DNA from: Lanius collurio
Lineage: Eukaryota > Chordata > Aves > Passeriformes > Laniidae
Assembly (NCBI GenBank): GCA_020086605.1
Contig: JACBWW010000017.1
Location: forward strand, 11,801,534-11,865,533
Direction: 5' to 3'
DNA: 64,000 bases
Part shown: positions 1 through 14,600 of the stretch, in pieces
How the letters are laid out: each line of letters opens with the position of its first letter
Position numbering within the stretch: position 1 is the stretch's first letter
Notes under the pieces: model-generated
Databases searched by the model: none
Told to the model about the DNA's origin: nothing
Seen by the model: the letters and a program-made list of their open reading frames with translations, nothing else
Translations under genes and position numbers: made by a program

Positions 1-3000
1 CTGATTAAAACATAAAGAGAACATAAGTCATTAGTAACTGGTCTGATATTTACTGCCAGCAGGCTGCACGAGCTTTAAAAAAAAGCAGAAGAAAACCAAG
101 TTTGTATCTTCCTGTGTTCATTAAGCAGACGGAGGAGCAGGGAACGTGGGCTGTGCCTGGGACACTTTTACAGCCCCTCTTCCAGGGGCCATCACTGCAG
201 GGCTGTGCAGGAACAGCGACAAGGGGAGGGCAGCTCCCTCGGTGGCAGCCGCAGCTGGAAGGATGCCAAGCTCAAGCTAAAACGTGTACGAGACTCAGCT
301 AAAGAGTGTGCAAACCTCAGCTGAAAGGGTGTGCAAAGCTACAGCAGCTACAGGCAGAAGTCACTCATGAAGGGGCAGCACAAGTTTCTCTCCAGAGGCA
401 TGGGGAAATCGGAAGTTTCCAATGTTTTCTTAGCCTGTGCTGAGCCACCAGAGAACGTAGGCATTTTGCTGATGACAAGTTTCACTCGAGGATGAGGTGG
501 TACAGCCACAGTCATTCTCTGGTAGTGCTAGAATTGCATGGGGTTAGACTACAGCAGAATTTAGTATTTTTATTTTTTACTGATTATGGGAAAATTCCGC
601 TACTCCACCTCCACTGATTAACTATGCAAAAAAAAAAAAAAATTATGTAGATGTGTATAAAATGCCTCAGAACTGTGAGGGAGCAACAAGAGAACTTTGA
701 TGAACAACTGAGAAGTCCAGCTTTGAACAATCTGGGGATTTTGAGCATCTTCTCAGTTGCACTCTTAGCGCCAAAGGAGAAAATCAAGGGGGACGCCATT
801 TCTATTAATTTTAATCAGACCAAACCTAGTACTTCTTAAAAGTAGCTTTATTTAGATTCATGCAATAAATAAATACATATAAAAATAGCCTAATATAACA
901 GCAGTTATTACACCATCCAAATCTAAATACAATCTTTAAGCCTGGTAGTCAAAGCGTGTGTGATAAAGATTTAACAAAAGATATTTTTTCATCCTATTAT
1001 GCTACTTCTGATTATAGGGACATTTAAATGCAAAGAGTAGAATGTAGCATATTACCTATATTCCTTTTTTCTGTTTATTTCAGCAGCAAACAGTAATTGC
1101 AGGGTTAAAGAAGGTTATAATAACTCATTTAATTTAAAATATCACCATTATTTTAACATTTGAAATCGTCATCCTATGCTTTTATCACAGTAACAACTGA
1201 GCTATTTGTTGGATCAGTTGGATCAAGTTTCCAGACAACTTCCCTTTCTTCCAGATATACACTGGCTCATTTACAGAAACAAAGACCAAACTGGAACAGA
1301 CAACTAGCTCACCAGACCTACTGGCCATTCATCACAGCGTGATGCTTCAGCAGAGGACATGCTCCGTTTCCTCTTCCCAGCATAAACTATTCTGTAATTG
1401 ATTTTTTTAGTGAATTTTCAAAGTTGCTGAAAGGATTTGGGACTCAGCACTGGAGCCCTTTGAAAACTCAAGTTCATTTACATACAGATGCTTCTCTGTA
1501 TCAGAGTGTAGTGCTCTGCTCTGTGTTGGCATGCATTTCACATAAGAGTGCAGCAGCAGAAATCAAGATCCCCTCCCATAATTATTCTTTATGTTTTTCT
1601 CCATAATCAAGAACAATCAAGAACCTTAGCTAGGGACTGCTGTTGAAAGGAATTAAGCTACAGATACTTCTATAAACACTGTCTAGGGCTTCAGCCCTTC
1701 TAGGAGAGAAATCTCACCTTTGGGCAGGGACACAAAACTTCCCTTGCGGGTTGTTTTCTGGGTTGTTTTTTTGTTTTAAAATAAGCCTTGCTGGCAATAA
1801 AAAAAATAGATTCAATCAAATTCTTTTGATGAGGCTGAAATAAAAACATCAGTTACCACCTACTTCCCTTCTGAACTGTGTTGCAACTTCAAATAGTTGC
1901 ACATACTGTTATTTCAAACTTATTATCACCTGACTGGGTATCTTTCCTATATGAGACAGATTTTCATAAAATAATCAACAGAACCCCAGAGAAAGTAATT
2001 GCTATAAATGCTTATGACTGATAGAGGCGGGAGAACTGTCTCCTAAAAGTCCACACTGAGCTAATAAACATGCCAAGACAAGTATGATCACAGACAACAT
2101 TATGTCCAGCCATCAGGATTTATTTCCTTTCAGGAAGAAAGAAAAAAGGTACATGGTCTGATCTCAGAACACCACCTCCAACTGCTTCAAAAATCTATTC
2201 AGCTCTCAAGACACGTGACAAAGAGAATATTTTTCCTTGAATGTGTGTGGTGTGGAACCTAAAAAAAGTATGGTTTTGGCTGTAATGTTTGTGACAACAT
2301 ATTTTTGAGCAATGCTGTAAGGTACTGCATATTTCTCCCACTGGTATGAGAAGAAGCTGACAGTTCATTTAAAGGAGATGCATCATTTGGGAAAGAGTTG
2401 TTCTCCCCAAAATTGGAAGGTGCCTCAGCTACTCATCACTACAGAGCAGAATTAGCAGTAATACTGCTGTTTATGTAGATGATGGACACAGAGGATCAGA
2501 GGGACAAACCTGGAAGTAAGAACACGAGGTGTTTGCACAGACACAAGCCAGGGGACACGCTTGCTCCAAAGAATGTGTGACACCATCCAAATATACCAAA
2601 CAAAAGCAGCCCCAGGGTCCACCACAGGACCACTCATGTAGGGAAAGAGAGAAAACCTTTGTTCTCCATGTTCAGTAACCAGAGGCTTTCCTGGAAGGAA
2701 GAGACATCAGGGGAGAGCTGGTAGACTCCCATAAAAAGACATTTTCATTTTCATGCATGATGTGCAATGGGGTGTGCAGCAAAATGTTTTAATGTGTTAC
2801 AAAAAATTACATTCCCAAAGCCAGTTTTGACTGAGCAAGCAAAACCCAAACTGACTGCAGTACAAGTTCCTGAAGCACAGACATTAAAACGCACAAGGCT
2901 GCAAGAAAAGTCCTGAGCTAACCAAGTTAACTGTGAATTTCCTCTGATTTTTAAGTACATCATGTACTTGTACACCAGCTACTATGAGGAACTCATACTG

Positions 3001-6000
3001 GAACAGCAAGACTGAGTATTTCTAAGAGCCTTCTCCTTGGCACAGAGACAGACTTTAATTGCAGAGATTGGGTAAAGAGTAAATGAGCTGTTTAATGTGA
3101 AAAATTAAACCTCCTCATATATAGACAATGTCCAGCTCTGCCAGCTAGACAGCAAGTATTTGACAGCAAACTGTTCATAGCCTACTTCCATCAGTGGAAC
3201 AATTTAAGTTATATCAGAATAGGATTTTGCTGTCATGCTTCCCATTCCCAGACATCTTTGTAAAGTCTGCAAACAGAGATGCCAACATATCTCGTTCTGA
3301 CCTACATAGCAAACAATTGGACTTGTGTTCCTGCTGTGTTATCACCAAAATGAATCATTGTCATGTCTCCTCAAAGGCCTGGCAAGATGGAGACTTTTCT
3401 GCTGGGAAGTGTCAGCTGAATCCTGCACCTACTGCTCTCATGACACCAACTGCATACTTTGTGTTTATCACGGAAAAGAAAAACATCCAGCAGAAAAAGG
3501 TTCAGCTTTGAATTTTATTCTTTGCCAGGAAAAACATGGGAACAAATGAAGCACAGCTCTGAAAGCTCTAGCTTATTAAACTCCAGGGACAACAAAAACA
3601 AACAAAAATTTTTTCATCAATCTATTTTGAAAAACAGAATAAAGATGCCAGATAAAAATGTGTGCGCACAAACCCAAACCCATAAATTGCACATATGTGA
3701 GGAATAGAAATGGCCCTGCTATAGCATCATTGTTCACTATTTCTGCATTTGAGAAGAAATTTAGGGATATGTCCTGCTATTACTGGAGTCAGGAGGAAAA
3801 AAGTCTTGCTAGGAATGGGGCATGAAGATGGCAAACCATTCTTTGTATTCATTCTCAGGCTTCCCCAGTTCAGCTCGGCGGATAAAGGCCCCACTGACTT
3901 AGAAAGATAACTCCAGGGGAAGGCATCCCTACCAGGAGTGAGCAGCTGGCAGTGGTTAATATTTATGGTTTTCTGCTGCAATGGTGGGTAGGATCTAAAA
4001 TAGTGTAGGAGATTTGGACTAGGTGTCTTTGAATCAAGCCTGCACTAACCTATGTGTTCTGAAGCTTCTCTCTTACTAGTATTTGGAGCATAAAATCCTA
4101 TCACTTATGCCTAACTGCCACATACTTGTAACCCTATATATGTGAGATAAAATTAAATCAAGACAATCAGAGATGCCTGTATTCCCCCTTTATAATTTAT
4201 AATGATAAAAAACAAGTTTTTTACCAGAGCAGAGTTCAGGAACTTTAAATATCTAGCTAGAAAAAAAAATTATTCTCTTCCCATTAAGAGATATTTCACA
4301 GAATTTGTCAGACATCCAAAGTGTTATTTCTGCTCTCTTCATTAGAAACCATGTTTTGTAAGTGACAGAGACATACTCTTCACAGACCAGCATTTACTTA
4401 AACAAAGTATTAATCATAAAGTGATTCTGGAAGGCAAGATCATTCCACCTCCAACCAAGACTTGACAGCATTTGGTCTGACCTTTGTTCTGTTTGGAAAA
4501 TCCCCAAAGTTAAAAATGTCTGTTGGGTGAGTTGAAGCAGGCTGACAATGAGATTGGCTTTTTCAGGGGTTTGTTTCCCTACTTCTTTGGTGAGATCTGT
4601 AGACTGGGGTATTTGGAGACCAACCCTTCAAAATCATTGCTCTTTGAAATGCATCCTCATTTCAGTAATCTCTGCCTGCATCTGAGGAAGGAAAGCACCA
4701 GATATGTTATTCTTTATCTTATCAAGGACTTCAACAGCACAATGGAACAGTAACTTACTGAACAAATCTAGAGGACATGTTTTACTTTATTATTTATCTC
4801 ATAGAAGAAATACAAAATTAATTGCTGCAACACAGTTCAAAGATTGAAAATATTGTCTATAGTAAAAAGGAGGAATAAAATCCTAACTGCCTAAGTGGTA
4901 GAAGTGTGAAAGTCTGTTGCTAACTGTAAGCATTTGCATTCTTAGAATAACTGAAAATTATAATATTCCACATTCATAAGGCAACTGCAATCCAAACCCT
5001 CTTAAACATGGGCTTTAGAGCAGAACTGTAATCACTAAGGTCTTTAATGTCTCAACAAAACAGATCATGATCATTTTCAAATGAGACCTTACTTTGCAAG
5101 CTCAGATATCAAGCAGTTACAGCAAACCATCTTTTGACTGGTGTCCAAAGATACTTTTCAAAAGGAAGAACTAGGAATCACCCAAAAATTCACAGAAAAA
5201 TTCTATATATTTTATTTTTGGAGTAAAAAAATCTCTGAATCTCATGTCGTGATGGAGTTGATAATGCTTCTTTTTATCTACTGCAATGGCTAAGTACTCA
5301 CCCTCCCATGTACTGGATACTGTAGTTTCCATACAGTATGCTCTCTGAAATCTCATCCCTCAATAAAAGTAGTGAACCACTGGACTACAGAAAATTAAGG
5401 CAGGAAAACTGGTTCAAAGAGACAAGGCAGTGATGCTTTTTATTGCCATATTGTTACATGTGTTATTTTCCCTTTTATAATTACTTTTGATAACTAATCT
5501 AAAAGTAAGTACCATTTATCTGATTATCTGAAATACAAAGCTTCCATGTTTTCTCTCAGCTTTTTCTCTCATCCTGAAAATCTCTAGAAATAGCTCCTAG
5601 AGAAGGGCTTTAGAAAACCAAACTTAAGATAGAAATATTCAGAAAGAATATAAGTACTACAGCTCTTCACCCCAACTATCCAACTTCTAACATGTTTACC
5701 TTTTCTCTGCAGGAAAGCAAGGTTTTCTTCTGTCCAACATGAGAAAAAGAAATACAGAATTATGGATATTTTTCCATCTCGTGGAGTCAGCACCACAAAT
5801 GCCTTAGTAATTTGTGGGGCTTTTACCTCCCCTGTTGGGCTGTGAGCATAATACCTACAAGACATATTCTGGGAATTGTTCCATGCAAAATTCCTGTACA
5901 GGGCTGCACTGTTTACATTGACTACAAATCTGTATGGACAAGAGAGCTCAGCATGGGAACAAAAACCTATCTCTGAAGTCATTCTGTGAAACAAATTGAA

Positions 6001-9000
6001 CATGGTTTTCCCCATAACAAGGGAAAACAGAAATAATCCTGAAGGGTAGAGCACCTCTCAAAAATTTGCAGGGAATTTCTGCTTTCTAATACAACATACT
6101 GTGTTAAACAAGTCTCTTTACTGAAGAGACTTTGCAAAAATACATAATAATTATACATAATACATAATAGTTTAATAAAGGTGAGACCCATCAAATCCAG
6201 CTAATTGATCCCTCTACAAGCCATGAGAAAGGCAGTATTGAGATTCAGTCTATATAAGAAATGAAACAGTAAAAAAAATTTCATTGCAATGTGAGAACGA
6301 CCTTTAAAACTACCTGTTTCTTGAATGTAGCTGTATTCAATACGGCTTCACAACATACTAGGGGAAGCCAAAGACTATTTTTTTACAGATCAGATCAGAC
6401 AGATACGATGAAAAGACAATGGGGAGAGTGAAAAGAAGCAGGAAGGTCCTGCAAAAGAAAGCAAACCAAACCTCTGCTTAAAGAAAGTATGAGAAGCAGG
6501 TCTGCAAAAGCAGTGGATCAAGACTTTCAACTAAGAGGATTTATGGAGATTTTATCTCCAGGCACAGGTTAGCCTCATATAAATCCTAACCTTTGTTTTA
6601 AACAAACTGACCCCAAATTACCCATGATGTTTAGAAGAATTTTGTACTAGAAGAGAACCTTGGTGGTAATTTTGTGATAAACAAGGTGAGGCATTTGAAA
6701 GTGAGCTTTGCAGTGAACAGGATGATTTCACTTTGAAAAACTTCCTAATTGTTGATTCATCATATCTCCAAAGCAGCCCAGGTTGGAAATCTTAGATTTG
6801 CTTCACACGAACGTGGCACGGACCTTCAACTAGTTTGTTTGCAAAATAATTTAAATAGAGCTTCTTTGTCTACCTTTTATTTTTCCAAAAGTACAAAATT
6901 TTGTTCAGCAAAAACATAGCCTGTACTCTGGAGAGTATAAAAAAATTGAACTTGCAAATTTGTTTCTATGAGGGAAGACTTGCTGTTCATAGAACACAAT
7001 TCCTCAATGAGCAGAGACCCAGCACAAGCACGGCCCACAGCCAGGTTGCAGTTGGCAGCTCCAGACCCAGAAGTGACACAGCATCACAAATGTGTCAGAA
7101 CCAAGTGGGACAAGTTCTGCTGGGCAGCAGCATCCTGTACCACACAACTGCACTTGGGGAAGCAACAAGGTTCCAGAGACACAGCACTGTGCCCTACGGT
7201 GATTCTGCACCTGCATCACTATCTCTGCATGGTGTGTTTTCTGGGGCTTTTCTGCCAGTATAATATGCCAGTCTGGTACTCACATCCTCTTACTTTCCAG
7301 CAGAGACTTTCCGAAATTTGTTTTTAGTTAGGATTTGAATGTCACAAGGACTTTGTAAGATGGGTATGCACAGTGGCCATATCAAAGCAATCAGCTAGAA
7401 CAGTGAGGACAACCATAACCCCCAGTAATGCCAGGCAACTTGCGGACATGGATCGAGAGAAAAGGATACAGGGTGACAGGAACAAAAGGGACCTCAAGAA
7501 TAATAAAACTTGAAGAACACATACCCACCTAAAATGTGTAGCAGCTTGGTGAACAAGGAGGAACTAGAACTCCTTGTGCTGTCACTACAACACTGTTGGA
7601 CTAACAGCTGTGGTAGGAGGATTTGCATGTGATGAGAGCACTGCAGTGGATGGATATGAGCTCCTCTGGAAAGACAGGGAAAGAAGGGAAGACTCAGGGC
7701 TTTCTATGTGAAGGAACAGCTTGAACACTTGTAGTGGACAGTGGTCTGATTGACAGCATGTGTCAGGATCAGAAAAGAAGCCAGTAAGAGTTACAAGGAT
7801 GGGGCAGCGTATTTCAGCAAAGCCCACCACAGCAATGGGGACAGTCAAGCACTAGAACAGGCTGTGCAATCTCCATCCTTGGAGATTTTCAAGGCCTGAC
7901 TAGATAAAAAGTCCTTGTCTAATCTCACAGCTGATACCACTTAAGGCAACTGGACCAGGTTCAGAGTTCTCTCACAACCTCAAATATACTGTGATTCCAA
8001 GTCTAAAGAACAGAATCTGAAACAGGAACTGTAATTTTGAAACTAAGACAGAGGAATAGAGATCTGCTACCAGGCAAGAAGTCTTTTTTATGACTGTGTC
8101 TTCAAAAGCATGGCACTAGGATGCTTGCCCAGGAGTCAACTGTAGGCCAAGGCTGAGATTCCCAGGAAGTTACAGAGGAATGATGGAACAGTGGCAGTTG
8201 CAGCAGAACCTATTCCTGCAACACTTGTGAGCTTCAAATATCTAGGGAAATAAAAATAAAAATCCCTGGCAACAAATGTTAACTTTGAAGCTAATATCCC
8301 AAAGCACATTTTCTCAGGACAAGGAATTCTGAATGTTTTCAGTTTCCCTAATCCCTAACCATTTAAGAGCCAGGAAAATTGAGACTTGCACTAAAAAGTA
8401 TTCCCAGCAAGGGAAAGGGGCAAAGGGGTGAAACTGTTTAGTTCACTGGTGTTCCTTACCCATGACCTGGGACCTAACAGCCCCACCATACAATACAGCA
8501 GATCAGCACCAAGTTTGAGAAGTAACTAAAACCTACCGCCTCGCTCTTGCAGAGATATTGCTTACAATTTTCTGGAGCATACAAATGAGCTCTTGAATCT
8601 AGATCATAATCATAGTCCCTTCTTGACATATACCCAGCTGTTGTTTTCAGTGACAGAACCATAAAGATGGTTTCTAAATATCTTGATTGTAAGACTGCTG
8701 CCCTCAGGAAATTATAATCATACCGTCTCTCTTGATTTGATAAATACACCCCCTCAAGCCTTGGTTCTCTTCCCACAGGTGACTTCAGCTTCACTCAGCT
8801 CTTCTCCAGACATAGCTCATACTTTAGGGAAGCTCATGGTCAGCCCTCCACCTCCAGCTACGGCCTCCTCTAGGAAAGCTGCCTGCTGGGCTTATTTACC
8901 TCAATGAGCTGATCCTTGAAGCCTCCAGGCTTCAGCTCCCTGGTCACCAGCTCCCTCAACTTGTAGCTATCTGAAAAAATAACCTGTGCATTCCACTGCT

Positions 9001-10828
9001 ACAACACTGCTTTCAGCTTTTTTTCTCCTCTTTTCAGAAACTGGCCTGCAGCCATGACAAGGGTTCAGAATTATTCCCAAAAGGGACAGGTAGTCTAAAC
9101 TGAAAAGTGATGCTGAAAGGTGCTGCATGTACAGGGACCATGTTCTGCCCTGCTTTTAAAGAATACTAAGCAGCTTGAACATCTGTAACCATTTACAAGT
9201 GAAGCTTGTGCTTCAGCATGGCTCAACCATATAACCAAAATACAAAATTCATTGTTATTTGTCTACAAGTATCCTGTATCTATGTATCACAATTCATCTA
9301 AAATCTTTCCTATGTCAGTGAATCACTGAATATAATGCGAGTAGGTACATGCTGCCACAGTTCTGCTGCATGCTTTTGTCCTTGGTAACCCACATTATTA
9401 TTATTACACTACCACTCATTCAGTTAATCTAAAAAGAAAATTCAAAAGAAGTTGAGTACTTCCCTAATCTTCAATAAGCCCCATAGTCTATTCCTGGGTA
9501 AACAGCAGAAAATGTACCTCTAGGTCCTGTAAAGATTATGGTAGTTGCAGGCTCCTTACAACATCTGTGTCAAGCTTGCCATCAAATGCTTTGGGTTTGC
9601 ACCAATAGCAAGTTACAATAAACTTCATACCAGCCTCCAAAAAGAAGTTCTAATATCAGGATTTAGGTAGAAAACCGGGTTTCACATTCAAGGCTCAATC
9701 TTGAAGAAGATAATATAAGAATTAATTTCAGCAACCAAGATAATGGTTATGTGAGTCCTTTAAGAAAACATTTGTGAATCAGAAACAGACACATGTAAGT
9801 ATTATTTTAAACTCTGAAAAAACTATTATGGAATTGACCTGAAGGTCTAATCCTTTAGTTTGCCAACTACTAGAAAATACTTCTCCTTGCCCAGTTTTTA
9901 CTTGGGAAGTATGCATTATTGCCCACAGTATTTCCAATAAATAATATATCAGAGAAAAGAGAAAACACACTTGTGAATTGTTCAGATCAAGCCTTTAGAA
10001 AAATATCAACACAAGATCGTATACCATTGCAACATTACCAAATCTAAAAGTACTGAAAACAAAACAGTTAGCATAAAGATTGATGTTGCATTTATATGAT
10101 TATCTCTGAATACAGTAATTTCCTTTACAGAATTTCTGTGAATAAAAAACCACACTCAGTTGAATTGCTAACAGTGCTACCATTTAGTCTTGATGCATGA
10201 ACGGCTCTCAAACCGGACAGGTGAAATTCTCACAAACGTACTTTTAGAGTTTGATATTTGCCTGCCATTTCCAATTTCTTTCCTTCCCTCCCCTCTCCCC
10301 CTTCCTCTGAAAAAAACCTATTTTTTGTGGCAGATAGAAAGAGCACTCAATGTTTTAAGTCGCTGAAAAGCATTGACTCTGCTGGCCCAGCTGATATGGA
10401 AGGGGACAGTCACTGTTCTGCTGAATATCTCAAAACCAAGGCAAGACTGGGAACAGGACTCCAGCATGATACAGGATTCTCTGGGTCTCTCTGCATTGGA
10501 CAGATCCCTCTGCAGGAATGCTTTGATGTCACCTAACAGGCAGCAGCTTTGGTGAGAGTGATGAAGCAAGAAGGGCATACAAGAACCCCTTCCTGAACCT
10601 GAAATACAAGTTTAAAGGGAAGCTGAAGGCAAAATAAGAAACAAGTGTGGGTGGGGACCAGTCCTGCTAGAGAAAACAAAGGAGAGTTGACTAAAGACAT
10701 TTGAAATCAGGTGGTAAACACAAGGGCAGACCCACTTTTCCAACACAAAACAGTGGCACTATCCTTGGAGAGCTGTGGTGGTACAATGCTTTAAGAAACT
10801 GCACACCTAACTGTCTAATTCCATTCTC
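1..10828. other. Intergenic region left of MTPAP
   Basis: This is AT-rich sequence with only short chance open frames and no chain of exons with consistent splice phases on either strand. It holds an old CR1 3' end near 7845-8001 and a possible older CR1 remnant near 3990-4040. The longest open frame (minus strand, 5584-6054) has no convincing family match. By vertebrate synteny the next gene to the left should be JCAD, but none of its coding sequence is visible here. Confidence 0.6.
7845..8001 (+). repeat. CR1 LINE 3'-end fragment (old)
   Basis: The stretch has the familiar CR1 3' tail order: an 'actagaacaggctgtgcaa' block, 'ttggagattttcaaggcc', a 'gactagata' block, and a terminal 'tgtgattcc'. 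It is diverged and 5' truncated, as most avian CR1 copies are. The 5' boundary is approximate. Confidence 0.6.
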
Positions 10829-10834
10829 TTTATT
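10829..10834 (-). terminator. Candidate MTPAP poly(A) signal
   Basis: AATAAA on the minus strand about 500 bases downstream of the MTPAP stop codon. An ATTAAA at 10999-11004 is an alternative. Which one is used cannot be told from sequence alone. Confidence 0.35.
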
Positions 10835-11337
10835 TTGTCTTGGCACTATCTACACAAATGAAAAACAATTGCAAAAATAAATACATGCACTTCGGTTTTA
10901 CTGGCTGCCAAAACATGGCCGCATTGGAAACAATGGTTCCAACACATTTATCTTCTTTCAGACTGTGGTTTCATGGAAGGGTGGTTGTTTCTTCAGCTTT
11001 TAATTAGCATATCATTTGTATGCTAGCCAAGAGAACTCCCAAAGGCTTTTTCCCATACTGCTCCTGTCAGCCTTTTTTACAGAAGAGTGCCCAACTGAAG
11101 GCTACTTCCAAAATGCATCTGCAAAACTTACATTTGAATACTTTTCATTTGTCAAACAGATGGAAAAGAGAAGAGTAAGGAGGAGAAAGTAGACCTGTAC
11201 AAAAATCATCACGATGACAGAGATTGCTTGATTCTCCGTTCCCCATAATAGAAATACTAAAAGTAATGTTCTTTGGACTGTGTGTAACATTCAATTCCTA
11301 AAACAGAATATTAGCTACTGCATTTCTGTGCTTAAAG
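10829..11337 (-). other. MTPAP: Probable MTPAP 3' untranslated region
   Basis: Sequence between the MTPAP stop codon (11338-11340) and the first AATAAA downstream on the minus strand. There is no open frame of note. The real 3' end may lie elsewhere. Confidence 0.4.
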
Positions 11338-11676
11338 TCATTTTCCCACTGCTTTTTGTTGACTATTTGCACTATTTAACTTTAAAGAATCCAAGAGGCT
11401 TTTGATTGTTTCACTTCCTATTCCTTTCATCCTGTTCTTCATCCTGCTTGAATTACTTTGTCCAAATGGTATCAGTAGTGCTGCCAGTCCCCAAGGTTCT
11501 TTATTGATTATTTGCTGAGTTTTATCTTCCTTCTGTAAAATCCAGGCACTTTCTCTGGCCATAGCTATAAATTTCTCCAGCTGTGGCTGATTAACATTCT
11601 TGCTGATATTAAGATCTTGTTCAAAGGGATTCCAGATATAAAGAGGAGACGACTCAGGCTTATTTACTTCCTTTCC
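11338..11676 (-). CDS. MTPAP: MTPAP exon 9 (last coding exon)
   Basis: The acceptor is 'ctctgcag' before GGAAAGGAAGTA, in phase 0. It encodes [20 protein letters not shown] and onward through RESAWILQ and PWGLAALL to a lysine-rich tail ending in TGA (11338-11340), 112 codons plus stop. This is the C-terminal part of the PAP-associated domain; the extreme C-terminus is less conserved, as in other vertebrates. Confidence 0.95.
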   Translation of the reverse strand, partial: GKEVNKPESSPLYIWNPFEQDLNISKNVNQPQLEKFIAMARESAWILQKEDKTQQIINKEPWGLAALLIPFGQSNSSRMKNRMKGIGSETIKSLLDSLKLNSANSQQKAVGK

Positions 11677-14600
11677 CTGCAGAGTATAAAGAAAAAGCCA
11701 AAGTTGCATATGTGCATTATAGGCTGAGCAAATAACAAATCACTTGAGTTATTACATTAGCATTAAAAGTGTTTTGACCTACTAGAGAACATTTTACAAA
11801 ACACCCAGTCATTATTAATCAAGTTAATTTTCCTGTCAACTTGACTGTATGATTCGTGTTCTCTGAATCCTCTCACTGGTGTTTTTGTTTTGCCACATTC
11901 AACTTAGATTTCCTTCAAGGTAAAGAACACACAACTACAGTTTAACCTTTTTGGCCATTCTCTCATTTGCTTTCCAACAAACCTCAGACTTCACTCACTG
12001 CAGCCTCCTACTCCTAATCTCCACTTGTGTATGCCACATCAGTGATATTAACTTGCACAGTCCAGTTCAATAAAATATCGCAAACCCTTAAACTGTTCAA
12101 ACAATTCCTCCCACAGTGCTCAGAGAGCTCACAGTGCAGGTGTAACTGAACAAGATTGCTGCCTTGGCTGAAATTCCTCCTGGTTTGGTCTGTCTTTTAA
12201 GCACAGAGCTATTCAGGCACCTGGTACAACACAAATAGCTGACAATAGTGTAGTCTGCTATTTAAATGCACTTCCATCTCAGGGCTTATCAGTGTTTCTT
12301 AGCTGACCTGTTCTGTATAGCAGAATCTCTTCCAGCCTTTCCACCACAAGCTCTAGCAGGAATCCACCAGCAACTGCTGGTCCAGGAAGTGTCTATGTAC
12401 ACGTTACATACTCTTGCCCCATGGCCAAGAGGACTGTCAGGAAAACACCAGCAGCACAGATACCTCCCCTGACTAGCTCAGGCTCCAAATGTGTTTTTGC
12501 TTGCCTTTTTGAGGTTTAATAGCAAACAGAAGCTCTCCACCTAAATAAATCAGTTTCTAGGATCAACCTACAAAAAGAGCTCTTATGCCAGTGATCCACA
12601 ATGCCCAAATAGGAAACAGAACACAACTGAGTGCCCACACAGCAACAAGGCACTGAAACCCCCATTCTGGAAACAGCCCAGCAGGAACAGGTGTGAGTTA
12701 TGGTAGTTACATTTTCATGTATTTCTATTGTACTGGCATGGACACACAGATCAACAAGAGAACTTAAACATACAAAGCAAAGCAAAGTGATAGCACAGAA
12801 TTATCTTGCTATGGCATACTTACTCAGCTGCAGTACAGTTACTGTAGGTTGATACAAACTGCAGTAGAAAACCACAGTGCCAAAAGCATACCCAGAACTC
12901 AGCTCTAAGTTTTAATGTAGGCTCTGGCTGGTTCTGGACTCCCAGCTTGAAATGCAAAGCCTGTCAGCACACAGGGTTTGTCACAGACTTTTGCTATGAC
13001 AGACATCATGACATTTTAATAGTTTTCCTCACACAGAACCAAAATATCTTTCATTTTTTAAAACTGCTACTTTTATTACAGGGCTTTCCAGTAAAATTAC
13101 CCTGGCTTTGCATCAGTTTCTGCTTTCCACCATATCCAAGTAATGACACTGTAAATGTTCTTAATGGTATTGTAAGTTATTGGGCTCCAAGAGGAAAGCA
13201 TTCCTCCTTCACAGAAAGGACTCGGTATGACAGAAATTGCTGCTTAGCATATGTAGTTTGTCAAATGGAAGACAGAGAGACTCAACTGATAATGATGAGC
13301 AATTAAAATCCATTTACCTTTCGAAGATTTATGGAATTCTTCCTGAAATCAAAGTTTCCAAAATATTCAAAAAACTCACCCAATAATACATCTAAAGGAA
13401 AGAAAAACAAAAGCCATCAGTAACATTAAGGAAAAGTTTATTTTCAATACCCCCATAAAAAAAGAAAACTCATGAAAGATCTACCTACCAAGTGTTTCTG
13501 TATTTTTTGTAGGTTTAATCTTCCTTAAATCACTAACAAATGAGCAATCATATCCTCCAATTATATGCTTGTCTTTTTCATCTGAAAGAAAAATTGTGGG
13601 CATATTTTGAAGTAATTAACAGTAAAATGCCATTATACTTAATAAAATTCAGATAACAAACTGAAATCAATGCTACCCATATTACACACATCAAATTAGG
13701 AATTCACAAGTGAACTTTCTGGTTAAGATTCAATTTAAGTGGTAAAAGATTTAAAAGAAGAAAGTCTATAGATGGGAAAAGGAAAAGCATCATGACAAAA
13801 TGGCACATTTTCAAAATCCTACAAGAATAGGATAAATAATCATAATCCTACAAGAATACAAGTAAGATCTTCATATCTGTGAAAATACTTCTAATAAGTA
13901 ACAAACAGGGTATCTCTATATAGAGGGCTGTATTACACACTAAACAGCACAACTCTTCTACATGAAGGTTTCAAAAAAAATCAGACTCAGAGTGTTCGCT
14001 GTCTTTTTCTGAAAAACTTCAGAGAATTAGGAATACTCTTGTAAAATATCAGAACATGTGTTTTTTGTATAAAAATTTCTACAGAATTCTGATGGAAATG
14101 TTTAAAACTATTTTAAAGCAACTGAACACAGACCTTTTTCTCCATTGAAAGCACTCAAAGCTTCCAAGGAAGCTTGTCAATAAGCAGAACACACGAGTGA
14201 GGAATCAAGAACTTGAGGTGTCATTCTCTATGCTTTCATACGATTCACTGAAGATAACACACCCTGAATGCTGTGTATGAAACCACCAGAACAGCTTGTT
14301 TGTGAAGATATAAGAATTATTTACAAATGGCCTGAACAGTTTCAAGGATATTATAAACACAGAGAAGAAAATACAGTCTTTCTTTTAAGCATTTGGTATC
14401 TATAAAACAATACACATCCTATCAGTCTGCACAAAATCCTTAACTCCAGAAATGTTCAAGACCCTGCAGGTCTTCTAAAAAACCCAAAATTAAAAACAAA
14501 TCAGCACAGGAGCATTGAACAAGTAAATTACTTTTAATTATCTAAGGTACAGACTAAGTCTAACCCCTCTAAACTGAATAAGTATTGTATTGAAAAGGGA

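Noticed and set aside
5584..6054. 156-codon minus-strand open frame as a gene
   Set aside because: No family match beyond an eight-residue resemblance, no neighbouring exons, and ordinary AT-rich composition.
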